Positions 17,871 through 27,749 of a stretch of 64,000 nucleotides of DNA are shown piece by piece. The position numbers and the translations under genes are program-made. Under the pieces are notes generated by a model. It ran no database searches, was not told the DNA's origin, and saw nothing but the letters and a program-made list of their open reading frames with translations. Source of the stretch: Chloroflexota bacterium (GTDB lineage Bacteria; Chloroflexota; Anaerolineae; J102); the NCBI GenBank assembly GCA_029782215.1, contig JAKOVD010000045.1, positions 1 through 64,000 of the forward strand. The letters run 5' to 3'. Position 1 is the first letter of the stretch. The number at the start of each line of letters is the position of its first letter.

Positions 17871-18716
17871 ATGAACTTCCCCATCGATTTCTCTACTATC
17901 TGGACCCTGGCGCAGAAAGAACTGCGCGACGCCCTGCGCAACCGCTGGTTCGTGCTGTACACGATCGCCTTCACCGTCTTGGCGCTGGCGTTCTCGTATC
18001 TGGCGCTGGCGGGCGCAGGCATCGTCGGCTTCTCGGGCTTCGGCCGCACCGCCGCCAGCATGATCAATCTGGTTCTACTGATCATCCCCTTGATGGCGCT
18101 GACCGTCGGCGCCCAAAGCCTGGCGGGCGAGCAGGAGCGCGGCACCCTGACCTACCTGCTCTCGCAGCCGGTGCGCCGGATCGAGATCTTCCTCGGCAAG
18201 TACCTGGGGCTGGTGCTCAGCCTGCTCGCCTCGTTGACCCTCGGCTTCGGGGTGTCAGGCCTGGTGATGGCCCTGAGCGGCACCGGCGCCGCCGATCCGG
18301 CGGCCTATGTCGAAATGGTCATGCTGGCCTTCCTGCTCAGCCTGAGCATGCTCAGCGTCGGCTTCATGGTCTCTGCCTTCACGCATCGCGCTGGCATTGC
18401 CGTGGGCATCGGCCTCTTTCTCTGGCTGCTGTTTGTGTTCGTCGGCGACCTGGGCATGATGGGCACCGCCATCGTCCTGCGCGTCCCCATCGCCAACCTG
18501 TTCTGGACGTCACTGGCCAACCCGCTGCAGGTCTTCAAGATGGCGGCGATTCTTCAGATTCACTCGGCCATGGACGTGCTGGGACCGGTAGGCATCTACG
18601 CCCTCCAGCGTTACGGCGACATCCTCCTGGGCATTTTCCTGGCCGTATTGGTGCTTTGGACCCTGGCCCCGGCCACGCTCGCCTACCTGCGCTTCGCCGC
18701 CCGGGGCGATTTCTGA
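17871..18716 (+). CDS. nosY: Nos ABC transporter permease NosY
   Basis: The 281-residue ABC-2 type membrane protein has six predicted helices. It contains the signature AGEQERGTLTYLLSQPVRRIEIFLGKYLGL typical of NosY. It partners NosF. It starts 8 bases after nosF with a spaced ribosome-binding site (GAGATAGGCG) and ends 12 bases before nosL. Confidence 0.93.
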   Translation: MNFPIDFSTIWTLAQKELRDALRNRWFVLYTIAFTVLALAFSYLALAGAGIVGFSGFGRTAASMINLVLLIIPLMALTVGAQSLAGEQERGTLTYLLSQPVRRIEIFLGKYLGLVLSLLASLTLGFGVSGLVMALSGTGAADPAAYVEMVMLAFLLSLSMLSVGFMVSAFTHRAGIAVGIGLFLWLLFVFVGDLGMMGTAIVLRVPIANLFWTSLANPLQVFKMAAILQIHSAMDVLGPVGIYALQRYGDILLGIFLAVLVLWTLAPATLAYLRFAARGDF

Positions 18717-18728
18717 TGAGGTGACGAC

Positions 18729-19235
18729 ATGAGAATCTCCATCCGCATCCTGGCGCTCCTTCTCATCCTCGTGCTGGGCGGCTGCGCCCAGGGCACGGCC
18801 GAGCTGAAACCCCCGGAGATCCGCTACGGCGAGTCGGTGTGCGCCGACTGCAACATGATCATCAGCGATGCCAGGTTCGCCTCAGGCTACGCCTACGAGG
18901 TCAGCACCGGGCGCTATGAGAGCGTCATCTTCGACGACATCGGCGACATGCTGGCGCATGCTGGCAAACACCCGGAGCACAAGGTCGTCGCCTGGTATGT
19001 CCATGATTTCAATTCCAAGGAATGGATCGACGCCACGAAGGCCAGCTTCGTTCACAGCGCCGGCCTCCAGACCCCGATGGCCTCCGGCCTGGCAGCCCAC
19101 GCCAAGGCCGACGCCGCCGCCCAACAGGCCAAGGAGGTCAGCGGCGAGGTGCTTGACTGGACCACGCTCACGACCCGCTTTCGCGCCGGTGAGCTCGGCG
19201 GCGGCCATGGCGGCATGATGAAGAGCATGCACTAA
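18729..19235 (+). CDS. nosL: Copper chaperone lipoprotein NosL
   Basis: The 168-residue protein has a lipoprotein signal ending at Cys19 (LGGC). The copper-binding motif CADCNM (Cys38, Cys41, Met43) matches the NosL family, which delivers Cu(I) to NosZ. Residues 48-140 form the NosL fold (FDDIGDMLAH, ATKASFVHS). A His-Met-rich tail (HGGMMKSMH) may also bind copper. Confidence 0.93.
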   Translation: MRISIRILALLLILVLGGCAQGTAELKPPEIRYGESVCADCNMIISDARFASGYAYEVSTGRYESVIFDDIGDMLAHAGKHPEHKVVAWYVHDFNSKEWIDATKASFVHSAGLQTPMASGLAAHAKADAAAQQAKEVSGEVLDWTTLTTRFRAGELGGGHGGMMKSMH

Positions 19236-19314
19236 CCCGCAGACTCCGGCCCTGCGCCGGCATTCTGCCTTCTACCTCCACGCGTTCCAACTCGTTCTTC
19301 AAGAGGGAGATACC

Positions 19315-19698
19315 ATGAAGAAAACCATCCTTACCGTCCTCCTCCTTTCCTCGGCCGTCCTGATCCTGGCCGCCTGCGGCGGCAGCGCTTCGGCGCCAAC
19401 CGCCTTTGGCGACGCTGCCAAGGGCAAGGAAGTCTTCGCCGGCACCTGCGCCACCTGTCATGGTCCTGACGCCAAGGGCTTGCCCAACCTGGGCAAGGAC
19501 ATGACTACCAGCCAGTTCATCGCCAGCCAGAGCAACGACCAACTCCTGGCCTTCATCAAGACCGGCCGTCCCGCCAGCGATCCGGCCAACACCACCAAGG
19601 TTGACATGCCTCCCAAGGGCGGCAATCCTGCCCTGAGCGATGACAACCTCAAGGACGTCATCGCCTACATCCGCACCCTGAACAACGTCCAGAAGTAA
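19315..19698 (+). CDS. Lipoprotein mono-haem c-type cytochrome
   Basis: The 127-residue protein has a lipobox at Cys21 (LAAC) and one CxxCH haem site (Cys45, Cys48, His49). VDMPPKGG near 97-104 gives the likely Met ligand of a class I cytochrome c. Anchored outside the membrane, it is the natural electron donor to the CuA site of NosZ, or a link from a quinol-cytochrome c oxidoreductase. It is the last gene of the nos cluster, 79 bases after nosL and just before a terminator, with a good ribosome-binding site (GAGGGAG). Confidence 0.9.
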   Translation: MKKTILTVLLLSSAVLILAACGGSASAPTAFGDAAKGKEVFAGTCATCHGPDAKGLPNLGKDMTTSQFIASQSNDQLLAFIKTGRPASDPANTTKVDMPPKGGNPALSDDNLKDVIAYIRTLNNVQK

Positions 19699-19703
19699 GA
19701 CAG

Positions 19704-19746
19704 AAAGAAGTCCGACTTCTTCGAGAGGTCGGACTTCTTTGTTTCC
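19704..19746 (+). terminator. Rho-independent terminator at the end of the nos cluster
   Basis: A perfect 13-bp stem (AAAGAAGTCCGAC at 19704-19716 and GTCGGACTTCTTT at 19728-19740) with an 11-nt loop is followed by GTTTCCCCC. It begins 6 bases after the cytochrome stop. The core GAAGTC sequence recurs at 19755-19763 (AAGAAGTCG), so the terminator may derive from a repeat. Confidence 0.85.
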
Positions 19747-19788
19747 CCCTCTTGAAGAAGTCGAACGTCTCCGATTACCATACTTCCT

Positions 19789-20559
19789 ATGCGCCTCCTT
19801 GCCATCGTCTCCGGAGAGTACGGCCACCGCCACGTGCGCAACGTTCGCGAACACGCACCGGCGGAATGGTCGCTTGCGGTCTGGCAGGCGCCCGCGATCC
19901 TGCCGCCGATCATCGACTACCCGGAAGACTACCTGCCGCCGGCCTTCGAGCCCGCCGATCTGATCCTGTCCTTTGCCGAGCACAGGGGCGTGGCCGAACT
20001 GCTGCCGGACATCGCCCGCATGACAGGCGCCGGGGCCGTGATCGCTGGTGTTGACAACGAGGCCTGGCTGCCACGCGGGCTGGCGGCGCAGTTGCGCGGT
20101 TGGCTGGCCGCCCAGGACGTGGTCTGCGTCACACCCAAGCCCCTCTGTTCACTCACGCCCAGCCGCTACACCGTCACGCGCCGGCAGCATCTTGCCTACA
20201 GCCATCCGCTCATCGCCGCGTTTGCCCGGTACTTTGGCCAGCCCGAGCTCCGCCTGGTCGTCGATCCGGCATCGCGCACGATCACGGAGGCCGAGGTGGC
20301 GTGCGATTCCGTTTGCGGCTGCGCCCGCTACGTGGCGACGCGCCTGATCGGCGTCTCCGCCGACGAGGCGGAACAGGAGGCCGGCATGCTGCACCACCAC
20401 TTCCCCTGTCTGGCCAGCATGGGCATTGACCCTGACTTCGGCGACACGCTGATGCACGTCTCGGGCAACCTCCTGCGTGACAACGTGGCCGCTCAGGTCA
20501 AGCCCTTCAAGGACGTGACGGTCATCGTGCCCGCGCAGCGGGCCGAAGCCGGCGAGTAG
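19789..20559 (+). CDS. DUF166 family protein
   Basis: The 256-residue protein matches DUF166, best known from archaea and some Chloroflexota. Diagnostic blocks are CDSVCGCARYVATRLIG (about 174-190) and LHHHFPCLASMGIDPDFGDTLMHVSGN (about 204-230). The clustered Cys (four within 174-181 and 210) and His residues suggest metal or Fe-S binding, but the function is unknown. It follows the nos terminator, so it is probably transcribed separately. The HNH-fusion gene starts 6 bases after its stop. Confidence 0.75.
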   Translation: MRLLAIVSGEYGHRHVRNVREHAPAEWSLAVWQAPAILPPIIDYPEDYLPPAFEPADLILSFAEHRGVAELLPDIARMTGAGAVIAGVDNEAWLPRGLAAQLRGWLAAQDVVCVTPKPLCSLTPSRYTVTRRQHLAYSHPLIAAFARYFGQPELRLVVDPASRTITEAEVACDSVCGCARYVATRLIGVSADEAEQEAGMLHHHFPCLASMGIDPDFGDTLMHVSGNLLRDNVAAQVKPFKDVTVIVPAQRAEAGE

Positions 20560-20565
20560 AGTCCG

Positions 20566-21123
20566 ATGCATCCTGCAGGCCATCTGCTGGCGTCCACGCT
20601 GGCGGCGCTGACCCTGTCCCGGCGCCGGCGCGCCTTTCCCTGGCTGCTGTGGGGCGGCAGCCTGGTGTCCGACCTCGACCACCTGGTCTGGCACGCAGCC
20701 AACAGCGACCGCCTCGACCCTGTCGGCGCCTGGCGCTACTTCCGTTCTGATCCCAGCGATGGACCGCAGCAGCATCTGCCGTTGCACCGCTACGAGGTCA
20801 TCGGCCTGGGCCTGTTGGTGGGGCACTGGTGCCATCCGCTGCGAGAGGTGGCGTTGGGTCTGGCCCTACACCGGCTCGTGGACGATGCCACCGATCTTTG
20901 GCATTCGGGCCGGCGCCGCTCCGTGCAGCGACGGCGCGAGAGGCTGCGCGCCATCGTGTTCGCTCGCGAACGCCATGTGTGCCAGGGCTGCGGGGCGACC
21001 GGCCTCCCCCTGGAGCTGCACCACCGCATCCCCGAAGCGGAAGGAGGACCCAACACACCGTCGAATCTGTTGGCGCTGTGCCGGACCTGTCACGATCGGG
21101 CGCACGGAAGGAGTCAAAGGTAA
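20566..21123 (+). CDS. Membrane-hydrolase-like N-terminus fused to an HNH nuclease domain
   Basis: In the 185-residue protein the first 115 residues (MHPAGHLLAST, SLVSDLDHLVWH, LHRLVDDATDLWH) have a spacing of Asp and His that recalls DUF457-type metal-dependent membrane hydrolases. Residues 125-182 form an HNH endonuclease domain: CQGC, then LELHHRIPEAEGG, then NLLALCRTCHDRAHG. HNH domains cut DNA using one metal ion held by His residues. The fusion is unusual and the N-terminal assignment is weak. The stop at 21121-21123 is followed 3 bases later by a GTTGAAG heptad array. Confidence 0.65.
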   Translation: MHPAGHLLASTLAALTLSRRRRAFPWLLWGGSLVSDLDHLVWHAANSDRLDPVGAWRYFRSDPSDGPQQHLPLHRYEVIGLGLLVGHWCHPLREVALGLALHRLVDDATDLWHSGRRRSVQRRRERLRAIVFARERHVCQGCGATGLPLELHHRIPEAEGGPNTPSNLLALCRTCHDRAHGRSQR

Positions 21124-21126
21124 AGG

Positions 21127-21147
21127 GTTGAAGGTTGAAGGTTGCGG
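21127..21147. repeat. Heptad array (GTTGAAG type)
   Basis: Three 7-bp units, GTTGAAG twice and GTTGCGG, start 4 bases after the HNH-gene stop. They lie between two convergent genes. The same unit family occurs at 34148-34175 and 53196-53230. Confidence 0.7.
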
Positions 21148-21179
21148 GTGCGCCGGGGGAAGCTCGACCTGGTCGAGCG

Positions 21180-24100
21180 CTACTGATTTCGCAGCAGCGT
21201 CGGTAGGAAGGCGTGCCAGACCCACCGGGTCGCGGTCGGCGTCGGGGTGTCGGCGCCGGACGGCGTCGGCGTTGCCGTTTCCGTGGCGGTCGCCGTGGGG
21301 GTGGGCGTCGGCGTGTCGGTCGGCGTCGCAGTTGCCGTTTCCGTGGCGGTCGCCGTGGGCGTTGCCGTCTCCGTGGGGGTGGGCGTCGGCGTGTCGGTCG
21401 GCGTCGCTGTTGCCGTCTCCGTGGCGGTCGCTGTGGGGGTGGGCGTCGGCGTGTCGGTCGCCGTCGGCGTTGCCGTTTCCGTGGCGGTTGCTGTGGGGGG
21501 CGCTGTCGCCGTGGGCGTACGGGTGGGTCCCGGCGTCGGTGTGGGCGTAGGCGTCGTCGTGGCGGTCTGTACGGCGGTGGGGACGGGCGTGGGCGCCGGC
21601 TGCTCGCCCTGGAAGCTGAGTCGTCCCCACCCTGGCTCCACCTGGCTCGTGCGCGTACCCGTCCAGAGAAGGCGCGAGTCCCAGGTGTAGCCGTTGTCGT
21701 TGTCGACCTGACCCAGGTTGAAGCCCATCTGCCTCCCCACGTCCAGCGGCCCGGCGCCAAGGCTGCCGACAGGGATGGCAATCTCGGCATCCCAGCCGCC
21801 GGAGCGATGGCCGATCACGACTTGCAGCGGCGTCGTGTTGCCCAGGTCGTGGACGCGACCATCCGCAGTCACTGAATAGCCGTGGTCATCGGTCCCATAC
21901 CAGGTCAGGTCGTTGAGGCCGTCAATGCTGATCTCGGCACCGTCCACCAGGTACCATTGCGGAAGACTGGTGACGACAACGTCATCCCTGGCGCTGATCG
22001 CAAAATAGAGCGTCTGCGGCGTCCACCGGCTGCGCACGACCATGCTGGCGTCTGCCGGCGCCGGCGGCAGGCAGGGCGTTTGGCCGGCGCCGCAGTCAAA
22101 GCCGGCCGCGGTCAAGGCATCCACGGTCACTGAGCCTGCCGCCGTCCAGTCAGACAGGTCGCCGTCCAGGGTGGGCGGCGTGCCGATCAGGTAGCTGGGT
22201 AGCGTTGCCCTGCCCGCCTGTGGTCGGAGCGCCAGCAGGCCGTCGCCGGTGGCGACGAAGATGCGTTCGCCCTGAGTCACCACCTGGAGGGCCGTGGTCT
22301 CCAGGTGGGCGGCAAGGGTCGGGCGGGCCGGTCCCAGCACGTCAAGCACGTACAAGCCCTCCTGGCCGGCGGATAGATACAGGTAGCTGTCGGCAAAGGC
22401 GGCGCTGGAAACCCGGAACGGCAGGGCCGTCACGCTCAGCAGCACCGGCGTCCGCGGGTTGGCGACACTGTAGATATACAGCAGGCCGGCGGCGTCGCTG
22501 GCCGCGCCGCTGGCGTCATTGGCCACCACATAGGCGAAGCCGGGCCAGGTCGTCACCGCCGCGCCGTGGTAACCATCGGCGAAGGGCTTGAGCGTCACCA
22601 ACGAGGTGGATTCGGGCTTGCTCACGTCGAAGATGCGAAAGTCAGCATAGGCGGCCGCATACAGGTGCCCGGACTGCCAGGCCATGTCTTCGAGGCCGTC
22701 CTCGCGGAAGTAGCGCTGTGTGAGATGGGCAGGGTCAGAAACGTCGATGGCGGCGAAGCCCCCGGCGCCATCGTCGGCGATCGTGGCGACGTAGGCATAG
22801 CCATCCTCTCCGAGCAGCCCGCGCACATGCGTCTGCTGCAGCCGGGCAAAGCTGGCGGAACCCTGCAGCGCCGGATGATAGGGATCGGAGGTGTCAAGTA
22901 CCGTGATGCGCGCCCCGCCGCCCTCGGCGCCGGCGCCGCCCGGCAAGGTGGGAGTGTCAAAGAGGTAGGTGGAGTGGGGTGACGAGTTGTTCCAGGCCAC
23001 ATCCGCCACCGTCTTCTGGTCGTACAGCCCCAGCGGCAAAAAGCCGCCCGACGGCGCCATGAACGAGCGATAGCCGTCGGCGCTGGCATGGACGATGTCC
23101 CCGGCAGCGTCGGGCTGGACGGTCAGGCGCTTGACCCCGTTGGGAGGATCATAGGCGCCGGCCTCTGCCAGGCCCGCAGCGTCCAGGCTAAACGCCCGCA
23201 CACCCTTGGCCGCCGCCGCCACGTAGATCAGGTTCCGGTTCGGAGCGAAGCTCAGATCGAGGGCACGCGGCCAGATCGCGGACTTGGCCACCACGCCTTG
23301 CACGATGTTGGGAAAGGTGAAGTCGTGGACTTCGAGAAAGCTGCCCGCGGGATCAGTGGCGTCCACAGCCGCTGCCACATAGATGCGGCCGTCGATGTGC
23401 GCAGCCTCCAGGTCAACCGTGGCCGCGCCTGCATTCAGCAAATGCGTGCCGAGCCAGCGCGGCTTGACCGGATCGTTCAGATCGTAGGCGCGCAGGATGC
23501 CCAGCATGCCGGGCAGCGGTGTCGCCAGGTAGAGGTAGGCAGCGGAGCCCACATCCAGGATCGCCAGGGTCTGCCCGCCTACCTGGTCGTTCACGCCGGC
23601 GATGACGGGCTGGCTGGCGTCGGTTGCGTCGACCACGGCCAGGACCTCACGATCCCAGTAGGCACTCACGGCCGTCACGTAGAGATAAACCCTGTCGCCG
23701 TGCGACCAGAAGGCCAGCCGTGGGTTCACGTAGTCATTCGTCGCAAACACCCCCAACCTTGCCGCCTCCAGGGGCGAAGCCGGGTCCGTGACGTCAAAGA
23801 TGCGGAGCTGGTACCCGCCTGGCTCCACTGCCGTAGAGACGGCAAGCAAGAAGTAAAGATAGGTGTGACCGTCGTGGCTGCCAACGGCCAGGTCGGCGAC
23901 TGTCCCCAAATCAGAAACGACGCCCGCCACCACGGGTGCCGACGACGAAGCCATGTTGACGATGGTAAGGGTGTTCGAGGGTCGGGGCTTGCCGCCTCCG
24001 GCCAGATCCACGACATAGGCTTCCTCACCCAGAACCTTCACACGCCCCACAATGCCCTCCAGTGGCTCTGTCTGTCCCACGAGCAGCGGCTGCCCGGGGT

Positions 24101-24350
24101 CGGCCATGTCGATCAGCTTCAGCCTGCGGCCGATACCCACCACGGCCAGATTCCCCTTCGCCGCCACAGCCAGGCTGTCGCCGTCAGCCTGGAACTGCCC
24201 GCTTACCCGGAGATCGAGCGTGCGACCCTGCGGGCTCGCCGGCGCCAAGGCCTGTGCGACCGGCTGGCTCTGACCGCCCTGGACTGCGGCAGTCAGAGCC
24301 AGGCTCAAAACAGCTAGAACGAGAACAAACAGGCCTCGACGCATCGTCAT
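21180..24350 (-). CDS. Secreted LVIVD-repeat beta-propeller protein with CBM9-like domain and Pro-Thr tail
   Basis: The protein of about 1,056 residues has a Sec signal ([20 protein letters not shown]). Many LVIVD-type repeats follow to about 715 (such as [13 protein letters not shown] and [17 protein letters not shown]), predicting beta-propellers for surface adhesion. Residues 720-915 look like a CBM9/DOMON-like carbohydrate-binding domain ([27 protein letters not shown]). A Thr-Pro-Ala-rich linker (about 918-1040) leads to a short C-terminal tail, [12 protein letters not shown]. The start is ATG 24350 or 24344; codons before that are not signal-like. The Pro-Thr region is encoded by GC-rich near-repeats at 21240-21600. 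The gene probably makes a cell-surface protein. Confidence 0.85.
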   Translation of the reverse strand: MTMRRGLFVLVLAVLSLALTAAVQGGQSQPVAQALAPASPQGRTLDLRVSGQFQADGDSLAVAAKGNLAVVGIGRRLKLIDMADPGQPLLVGQTEPLEGIVGRVKVLGEEAYVVDLAGGGKPRPSNTLTIVNMASSSAPVVAGVVSDLGTVADLAVGSHDGHTYLYFLLAVSTAVEPGGYQLRIFDVTDPASPLEAARLGVFATNDYVNPRLAFWSHGDRVYLYVTAVSAYWDREVLAVVDATDASQPVIAGVNDQVGGQTLAILDVGSAAYLYLATPLPGMLGILRAYDLNDPVKPRWLGTHLLNAGAATVDLEAAHIDGRIYVAAAVDATDPAGSFLEVHDFTFPNIVQGVVAKSAIWPRALDLSFAPNRNLIYVAAAAKGVRAFSLDAAGLAEAGAYDPPNGVKRLTVQPDAAGDIVHASADGYRSFMAPSGGFLPLGLYDQKTVADVAWNNSSPHSTYLFDTPTLPGGAGAEGGGARITVLDTSDPYHPALQGSASFARLQQTHVRGLLGEDGYAYVATIADDGAGGFAAIDVSDPAHLTQRYFREDGLEDMAWQSGHLYAAAYADFRIFDVSKPESTSLVTLKPFADGYHGAAVTTWPGFAYVVANDASGAASDAAGLLYIYSVANPRTPVLLSVTALPFRVSSAAFADSYLYLSAGQEGLYVLDVLGPARPTLAAHLETTALQVVTQGERIFVATGDGLLALRPQAGRATLPSYLIGTPPTLDGDLSDWTAAGSVTVDALTAAGFDCGAGQTPCLPPAPADASMVVRSRWTPQTLYFAISARDDVVVTSLPQWYLVDGAEISIDGLNDLTWYGTDDHGYSVTADGRVHDLGNTTPLQVVIGHRSGGWDAEIAIPVGSLGAGPLDVGRQMGFNLGQVDNDNGYTWDSRLLWTGTRTSQVEPGWGRLSFQGEQPAPTPVPTAVQTATTTPTPTPTPGPTRTPTATAPPTATATETATPTATDTPTPTPTATATETATATPTDTPTPTPTETATPTATATETATATPTDTPTPTPTATATETATPTPSGADTPTPTATRWVWHAFLPTLLRNQ
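21240..21600. repeat. Degenerate hexamer-type repeat encoding the Pro-Thr-Ala linker
   Basis: Blocks such as GTCGGCGTG, GTGGCGGTCGCCGTGGGG and CGTTTCCGTGGCGGT recur about every 48 bases. On the coding strand they give [15 protein letters not shown]-like residues. Unequal crossing-over is the likely origin. The plus-strand frame through it is a low-complexity shadow. Confidence 0.75.
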
Positions 24351-24428
24351 GTGCTGGCACACCCGGCCGTAAGACGCGCTTTCCATGCTCGAGGCCGGTG
24401 AGAGGAGGGGCCGGCGCGGAAGAAAAGC

Positions 24429-25502
24429 TCAGATGATCTTCAACTCGGGATCAGGCTGAAAACTTAAGACGCTGACCTGGGCGGCAAGCTGACGGGCAAT
24501 GGTCTGGAAAGCATCGGCAATCTCAGAATCCGGGTGGGCTGCCACCACAGGGCGGCCTTCGTCGCCGCCCACACGCGCGCGCGGGTCCAGCGGCAGCCTG
24601 CCCAAGAACGGCACGCCCAGCTCGCGGGCTGCGCGCTCGGCGCCGCCGTAGCCAAAGATGTCGTAGCGTTGGCCTGTGTCGGGAGCAACGAAGTAGGCCA
24701 TGTTCTCGATGATGCCGATGATCGGCACCTGCAGTTGGCGAAAGGCCGCCAACCCGCGCCGGGCATCCGAGAGGGCGACATCCTGGGGCGTCGACACGAT
24801 GATGCCGCCGGTGAGGGGCACCGACTGCGCCAGCGTCAGTTGGGCATCGCCGGTGCCGGGAGGCAGGTCCACGATCATGTAGTCGACCTCTTCCCAGGCG
24901 ACGTCCGTGAACAACTGGCGAATGGCGGAATGCAGCATGGGTCCGCGCCAGATCACGGGCTGATCGGGCTTGATCATGAAGCCCATCGACATAACCTGCA
25001 TGCCATAGGCGATGGCGGGCGTGAGCTTCTGGTTCTTGGGCGTCGGCATGGCATCCACGCCCAGCATCTGCGGGATGTTCGGGCCGTAGATGTCCGCGTC
25101 GAGAATGGCCACCCGCGCCCCCATCTGGTGCAGGGCCAGGGCCAGGTTCACGGAGACCGTCGACTTGCCGACCCCACCCTTGCCGCTGGCAACGGCCACG
25201 ATGTTCTTGATGGGGATGTCCAGGCGGCCGGAAATGCGGCTGTCAGCGCGGATGTTGGCGTCGAAGCGAACGTTCACGGCGCTGACGCCGGGAACACTCA
25301 TAATGGCGCTGCGCACTTCGCTTTCGATCTGTCCTTTCAGGGGACAGGCCGGCGTCGTCAGGACGACCGTCAGAACGACGTTGCCGCTGCTGATCTGCAG
25401 GTCACGCACCATGTTCAGGGAAACCAGGTCACGGTGAAGCTCCGGCTCCTGGACAGTGCTCAAAACAGCCATAATGGCTTCACGGCTAGGTTCAGGGGAC
25501 AT
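24429..25502 (-). CDS. mrp: Mrp/NBP35-type Fe-S cluster carrier ATPase
   Basis: The 357-residue cytosolic P-loop ATPase has an N-terminal DUF59/MIP18-like domain (1-85, with TTPACPL at 49-55) and the deviant Walker [10 protein letters not shown] at 107-115. [16 protein letters not shown] and the C-terminal [15 protein letters not shown] segments follow. Mrp/ApbC proteins bind and deliver [4Fe-4S] clusters to target enzymes. The typical C-terminal CxxC of ApbC is not seen, as in a subset of bacterial Mrp proteins. It is the last gene in a minus-strand redox gene run, 71 bases after the oxidoreductase. Confidence 0.92.
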   Translation of the reverse strand: MSPEPSREAIMAVLSTVQEPELHRDLVSLNMVRDLQISSGNVVLTVVLTTPACPLKGQIESEVRSAIMSVPGVSAVNVRFDANIRADSRISGRLDIPIKNIVAVASGKGGVGKSTVSVNLALALHQMGARVAILDADIYGPNIPQMLGVDAMPTPKNQKLTPAIAYGMQVMSMGFMIKPDQPVIWRGPMLHSAIRQLFTDVAWEEVDYMIVDLPPGTGDAQLTLAQSVPLTGGIIVSTPQDVALSDARRGLAAFRQLQVPIIGIIENMAYFVAPDTGQRYDIFGYGGAERAARELGVPFLGRLPLDPRARVGGDEGRPVVAAHPDSEIADAFQTIARQLAAQVSVLSFQPDPELKII

Positions 25503-25573
25503 TGTTATCCTTCGCTACGTAAGATTCGTCAATAGCTTTGGGGCCGGTGCGAGGAAGGGTGCGGGCGAAAGCA

Positions 25574-26881
25574 TCAGGCGCCGCGCAGGTCCTCCAGCGC
25601 CAGGCCGGCGACCCTGCGCCCGATCTCGACGGCGAAATTCGTGCCGCGATCCCAGGGATACACCTGGCTCATACTGGCAAAGTACAGACCAGGAACCGGC
25701 GTGCGCAGGGGTGGTATGTTACGGGAGTGATTGACCGGAGGGACCGGTTGGGCATAGGGTGTCTTCCACAGCCAGGCGTCCTTCACCCAACTGCGGTCGA
25801 AGGCGGGGTTGAACCGTGCCAACGAAGGCAGGAAGCGCTCAAGCAACTCGTCTTTGCTGAGGCTGAAATACTCATGACCGGGGTCAAGATAGTCGCCGCA
25901 GTAAATCAGGCGGTCGCCGCCATAGTGTTCGGCTCCCATGAAGTTGGTATGTTCAACCATCGCCAGGTAGGGAAAGCCGGCCTCTTTGGGCAGATTATGC
26001 CAGTAATACGGCGTCAACTGCTGCTTGAGGGCAATGATCAACACGACGGCGCCCATGGACTTGAGCGCACGCAGGCTGCCGGCATAGCTCTCGGGCAGGT
26101 CCGGCGCCAGCCGCGCCATCTGCGCCGGGGAGCTTGTCGCGATCACGGCGTCAAACATGGCTTCGCCGCCGCCGTGAGCGATGGTCAGGCCCTGCTCATG
26201 ACGGCGAATGCCGGTGATGGGCGTGTCGAGCCGGATCTCCACCCCGCGCTCCCGCAGGACCTCCGCAAGACGGTCGAGAAAGGCCTGGAAGCCTCCCGTG
26301 AAGGTGCCCAGGCGCGTGGTACGGGAGTGTAGGCGGGCCCACAGCCAGGCCATGTTGACGGTGGCCATGTTCTCTTCGCCGAACTTGCCCACCAACATCG
26401 GCCGCCAGAAAAGGTCATAGATGCGCTCGCCGAAGTGGCGGCGGGTCCAGTCCACGGCCGTCACACTCTCCAGCGGCTGCCAGCGCGGGTTGAAGCGCAG
26501 GTAGGCTCCTGCCAACCCAAAGCGGAAAGCATCCGCCAGAGGGTAATGCCGCAGCAGGAACGCGGGCATGTTCCCAAAGATAGAGTCAAAGGGATAGAAC
26601 TTGCCCTGGAAGTAGATGACGGTCACCGGGCGCGGGAAGAGCACCTGGTCGCGCCAGCCCAACTCATCGATCAGCCCGAGGATATGGGCGTCAGAAGCAA
26701 ACCAATGATGGTAGAACTTCTCCAGGGTCCAGTCCCAGTGCGGCGCCTTGAAACCGCCTGCCAACCCGCCAACGCTCGGCGCCGCCTCGAACACGGTGAC
26801 GCGATGGCCGGCCTTGTTCAGATCATAGGCCGCGGCCAGGCCGGCGACACCGGCGCCAACGATGCCAATCTGCTTAGTCAT
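25574..26881 (-). CDS. FAD-dependent oxidoreductase (amine oxidase/protoporphyrinogen oxidase-like)
   Basis: The 435-residue flavoprotein has the N-terminal dinucleotide-binding motif GIVGAGVAGLAAAYDL and the following acidic residue in VFEAAPSVGG. The C-terminal FAD motif is PVPGLYFASMSQVYPWDRGTNFAVEIGRRVA. It resembles the NAD(P)/FAD oxidoreductases often found near glycan genes, as well as the HemG/HemY protoporphyrinogen oxidases; the substrate is unresolved. Its start overlaps the peroxiredoxin stop by 8 bases, suggesting coupled translation. Confidence 0.85.
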   Translation of the reverse strand: MTKQIGIVGAGVAGLAAAYDLNKAGHRVTVFEAAPSVGGLAGGFKAPHWDWTLEKFYHHWFASDAHILGLIDELGWRDQVLFPRPVTVIYFQGKFYPFDSIFGNMPAFLLRHYPLADAFRFGLAGAYLRFNPRWQPLESVTAVDWTRRHFGERIYDLFWRPMLVGKFGEENMATVNMAWLWARLHSRTTRLGTFTGGFQAFLDRLAEVLRERGVEIRLDTPITGIRRHEQGLTIAHGGGEAMFDAVIATSSPAQMARLAPDLPESYAGSLRALKSMGAVVLIIALKQQLTPYYWHNLPKEAGFPYLAMVEHTNFMGAEHYGGDRLIYCGDYLDPGHEYFSLSKDELLERFLPSLARFNPAFDRSWVKDAWLWKTPYAQPVPPVNHSRNIPPLRTPVPGLYFASMSQVYPWDRGTNFAVEIGRRVAGLALEDLRGA

Positions 26882-27344
26882 GACCCTTCCTCAGTGTCTC
26901 AAGGACGCCGATGATCTCCTCCACGTCGGGAACCTGGCTGATGTCATGCACTTGAGCGTAGCGGATGATCCCATGCTTGTCGATGACAAAAGTCGCACGC
27001 TCGGAGAACCCCTGTGGGCGCAGCACCCCGTAAGCGGCTGTGGCGTGTTTGCCGTAGAAGTCACTGAGCAAGGGAAACTCCAGACCCAGCTCGGCGGCAA
27101 ACGCCCGGTGAGCGTGCGTGCTGTCGGTACTGATCCCCAGGACCATGGTCTCCAGGTCGCGAAAACGCTGCATCTGTTCCTGAAGGCCGGGAAGCTCCTG
27201 CGCGCAGACAGGGCTGAAATCAAAGGGATAGAACGCCAGGACCACGTGCGACTTTCCCTCGAAGTCACCAAGCCGGATGGTTCCACCATCCGGCCCTGGC
27301 AAGGCAAAAGCAGGCGCCGGCGTGCCGACCTCTGGGACCGCCAT
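26874..27344 (-). CDS. Peroxiredoxin (AhpC/TSA family, AhpE-like)
   Basis: The 156-residue thioredoxin-fold peroxidase has the peroxidatic Cys47 in FYPFDFSPVCAQEL. The usual active-site Thr is replaced by Ser (Ser44). No second conserved cysteine is present, so it would be a 1-Cys enzyme of the AhpE type, reduced by a mycoredoxin or thioredoxin. It detoxifies H2O2 or organic hydroperoxides in the cytosol. It lies between the CxxC protein gene and the flavoprotein gene. Confidence 0.9.
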   Translation of the reverse strand: MAVPEVGTPAPAFALPGPDGGTIRLGDFEGKSHVVLAFYPFDFSPVCAQELPGLQEQMQRFRDLETMVLGISTDSTHAHRAFAAELGLEFPLLSDFYGKHATAAYGVLRPQGFSERATFVIDKHGIIRYAQVHDISQVPDVEEIIGVLETLRKGHD

Positions 27345-27352
27345 CGCCGTGC

Positions 27353-27694
27353 CTACGCGTTGCCTTCCACCGGCACGCGCCCGCTTTCCTGGTAGGCCAG
27401 CAGCTCGGAACGCGCCAACTCGTAGGCTTTGAGCAGCTCGTCCTCATCTCCCTTGAACTGCATGATGCTCTGGATGGCGCAGGCTTCACAGCCGCGCATG
27501 AACTTGTAGCTGCCGCTGTAGCATTTGAGGCAGCCATCCATGCGGATCATGAGCAGGCAGAACGCCAGGTTATCGGGGTGTGTTTCCGGCAAGGCCGATA
27601 CGCGGTCCACCAATGCCGACCACTGGGGCCCGCGCAGGTCGTGCAAGCGCGGAATCAACGTGTAGGGAAACAGAATCTCAGCTTTTGGGTGCAT
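27353..27694 (-). CDS. Conserved hypothetical protein with paired CxxC motifs
   Basis: I do not recognise a named family for this 113-residue protein. It has Cys46, then CLKC (55-58) and CEAC (69-72), a spacing that could bind zinc or an Fe-S cluster. The core is helical and lacks a signal peptide. The start ATG 27694 is 8 bases from an upstream GAAAC-type leader. Its stop lies 8 bases before the peroxiredoxin start, so it is in the same operon, and a redox or sensor role is inferred only from that. Confidence 0.65.
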   Translation of the reverse strand: MHPKAEILFPYTLIPRLHDLRGPQWSALVDRVSALPETHPDNLAFCLLMIRMDGCLKCYSGSYKFMRGCEACAIQSIMQFKGDEDELLKAYELARSELLAYQESGRVPVEGNA

Positions 27695-27749
27695 GTGTCA
27701 TTGTTGGGAAAGAAGTGGGCTGGGGCGCCGCGCACCGGCGCAGGCGCCG

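Noticed and set aside
21213-21690. Plus-strand Val-Gly-rich frames over the Pro-Thr region
   Set aside because: They are reverse readings of the linker-coding near-repeat in the LVIVD gene.
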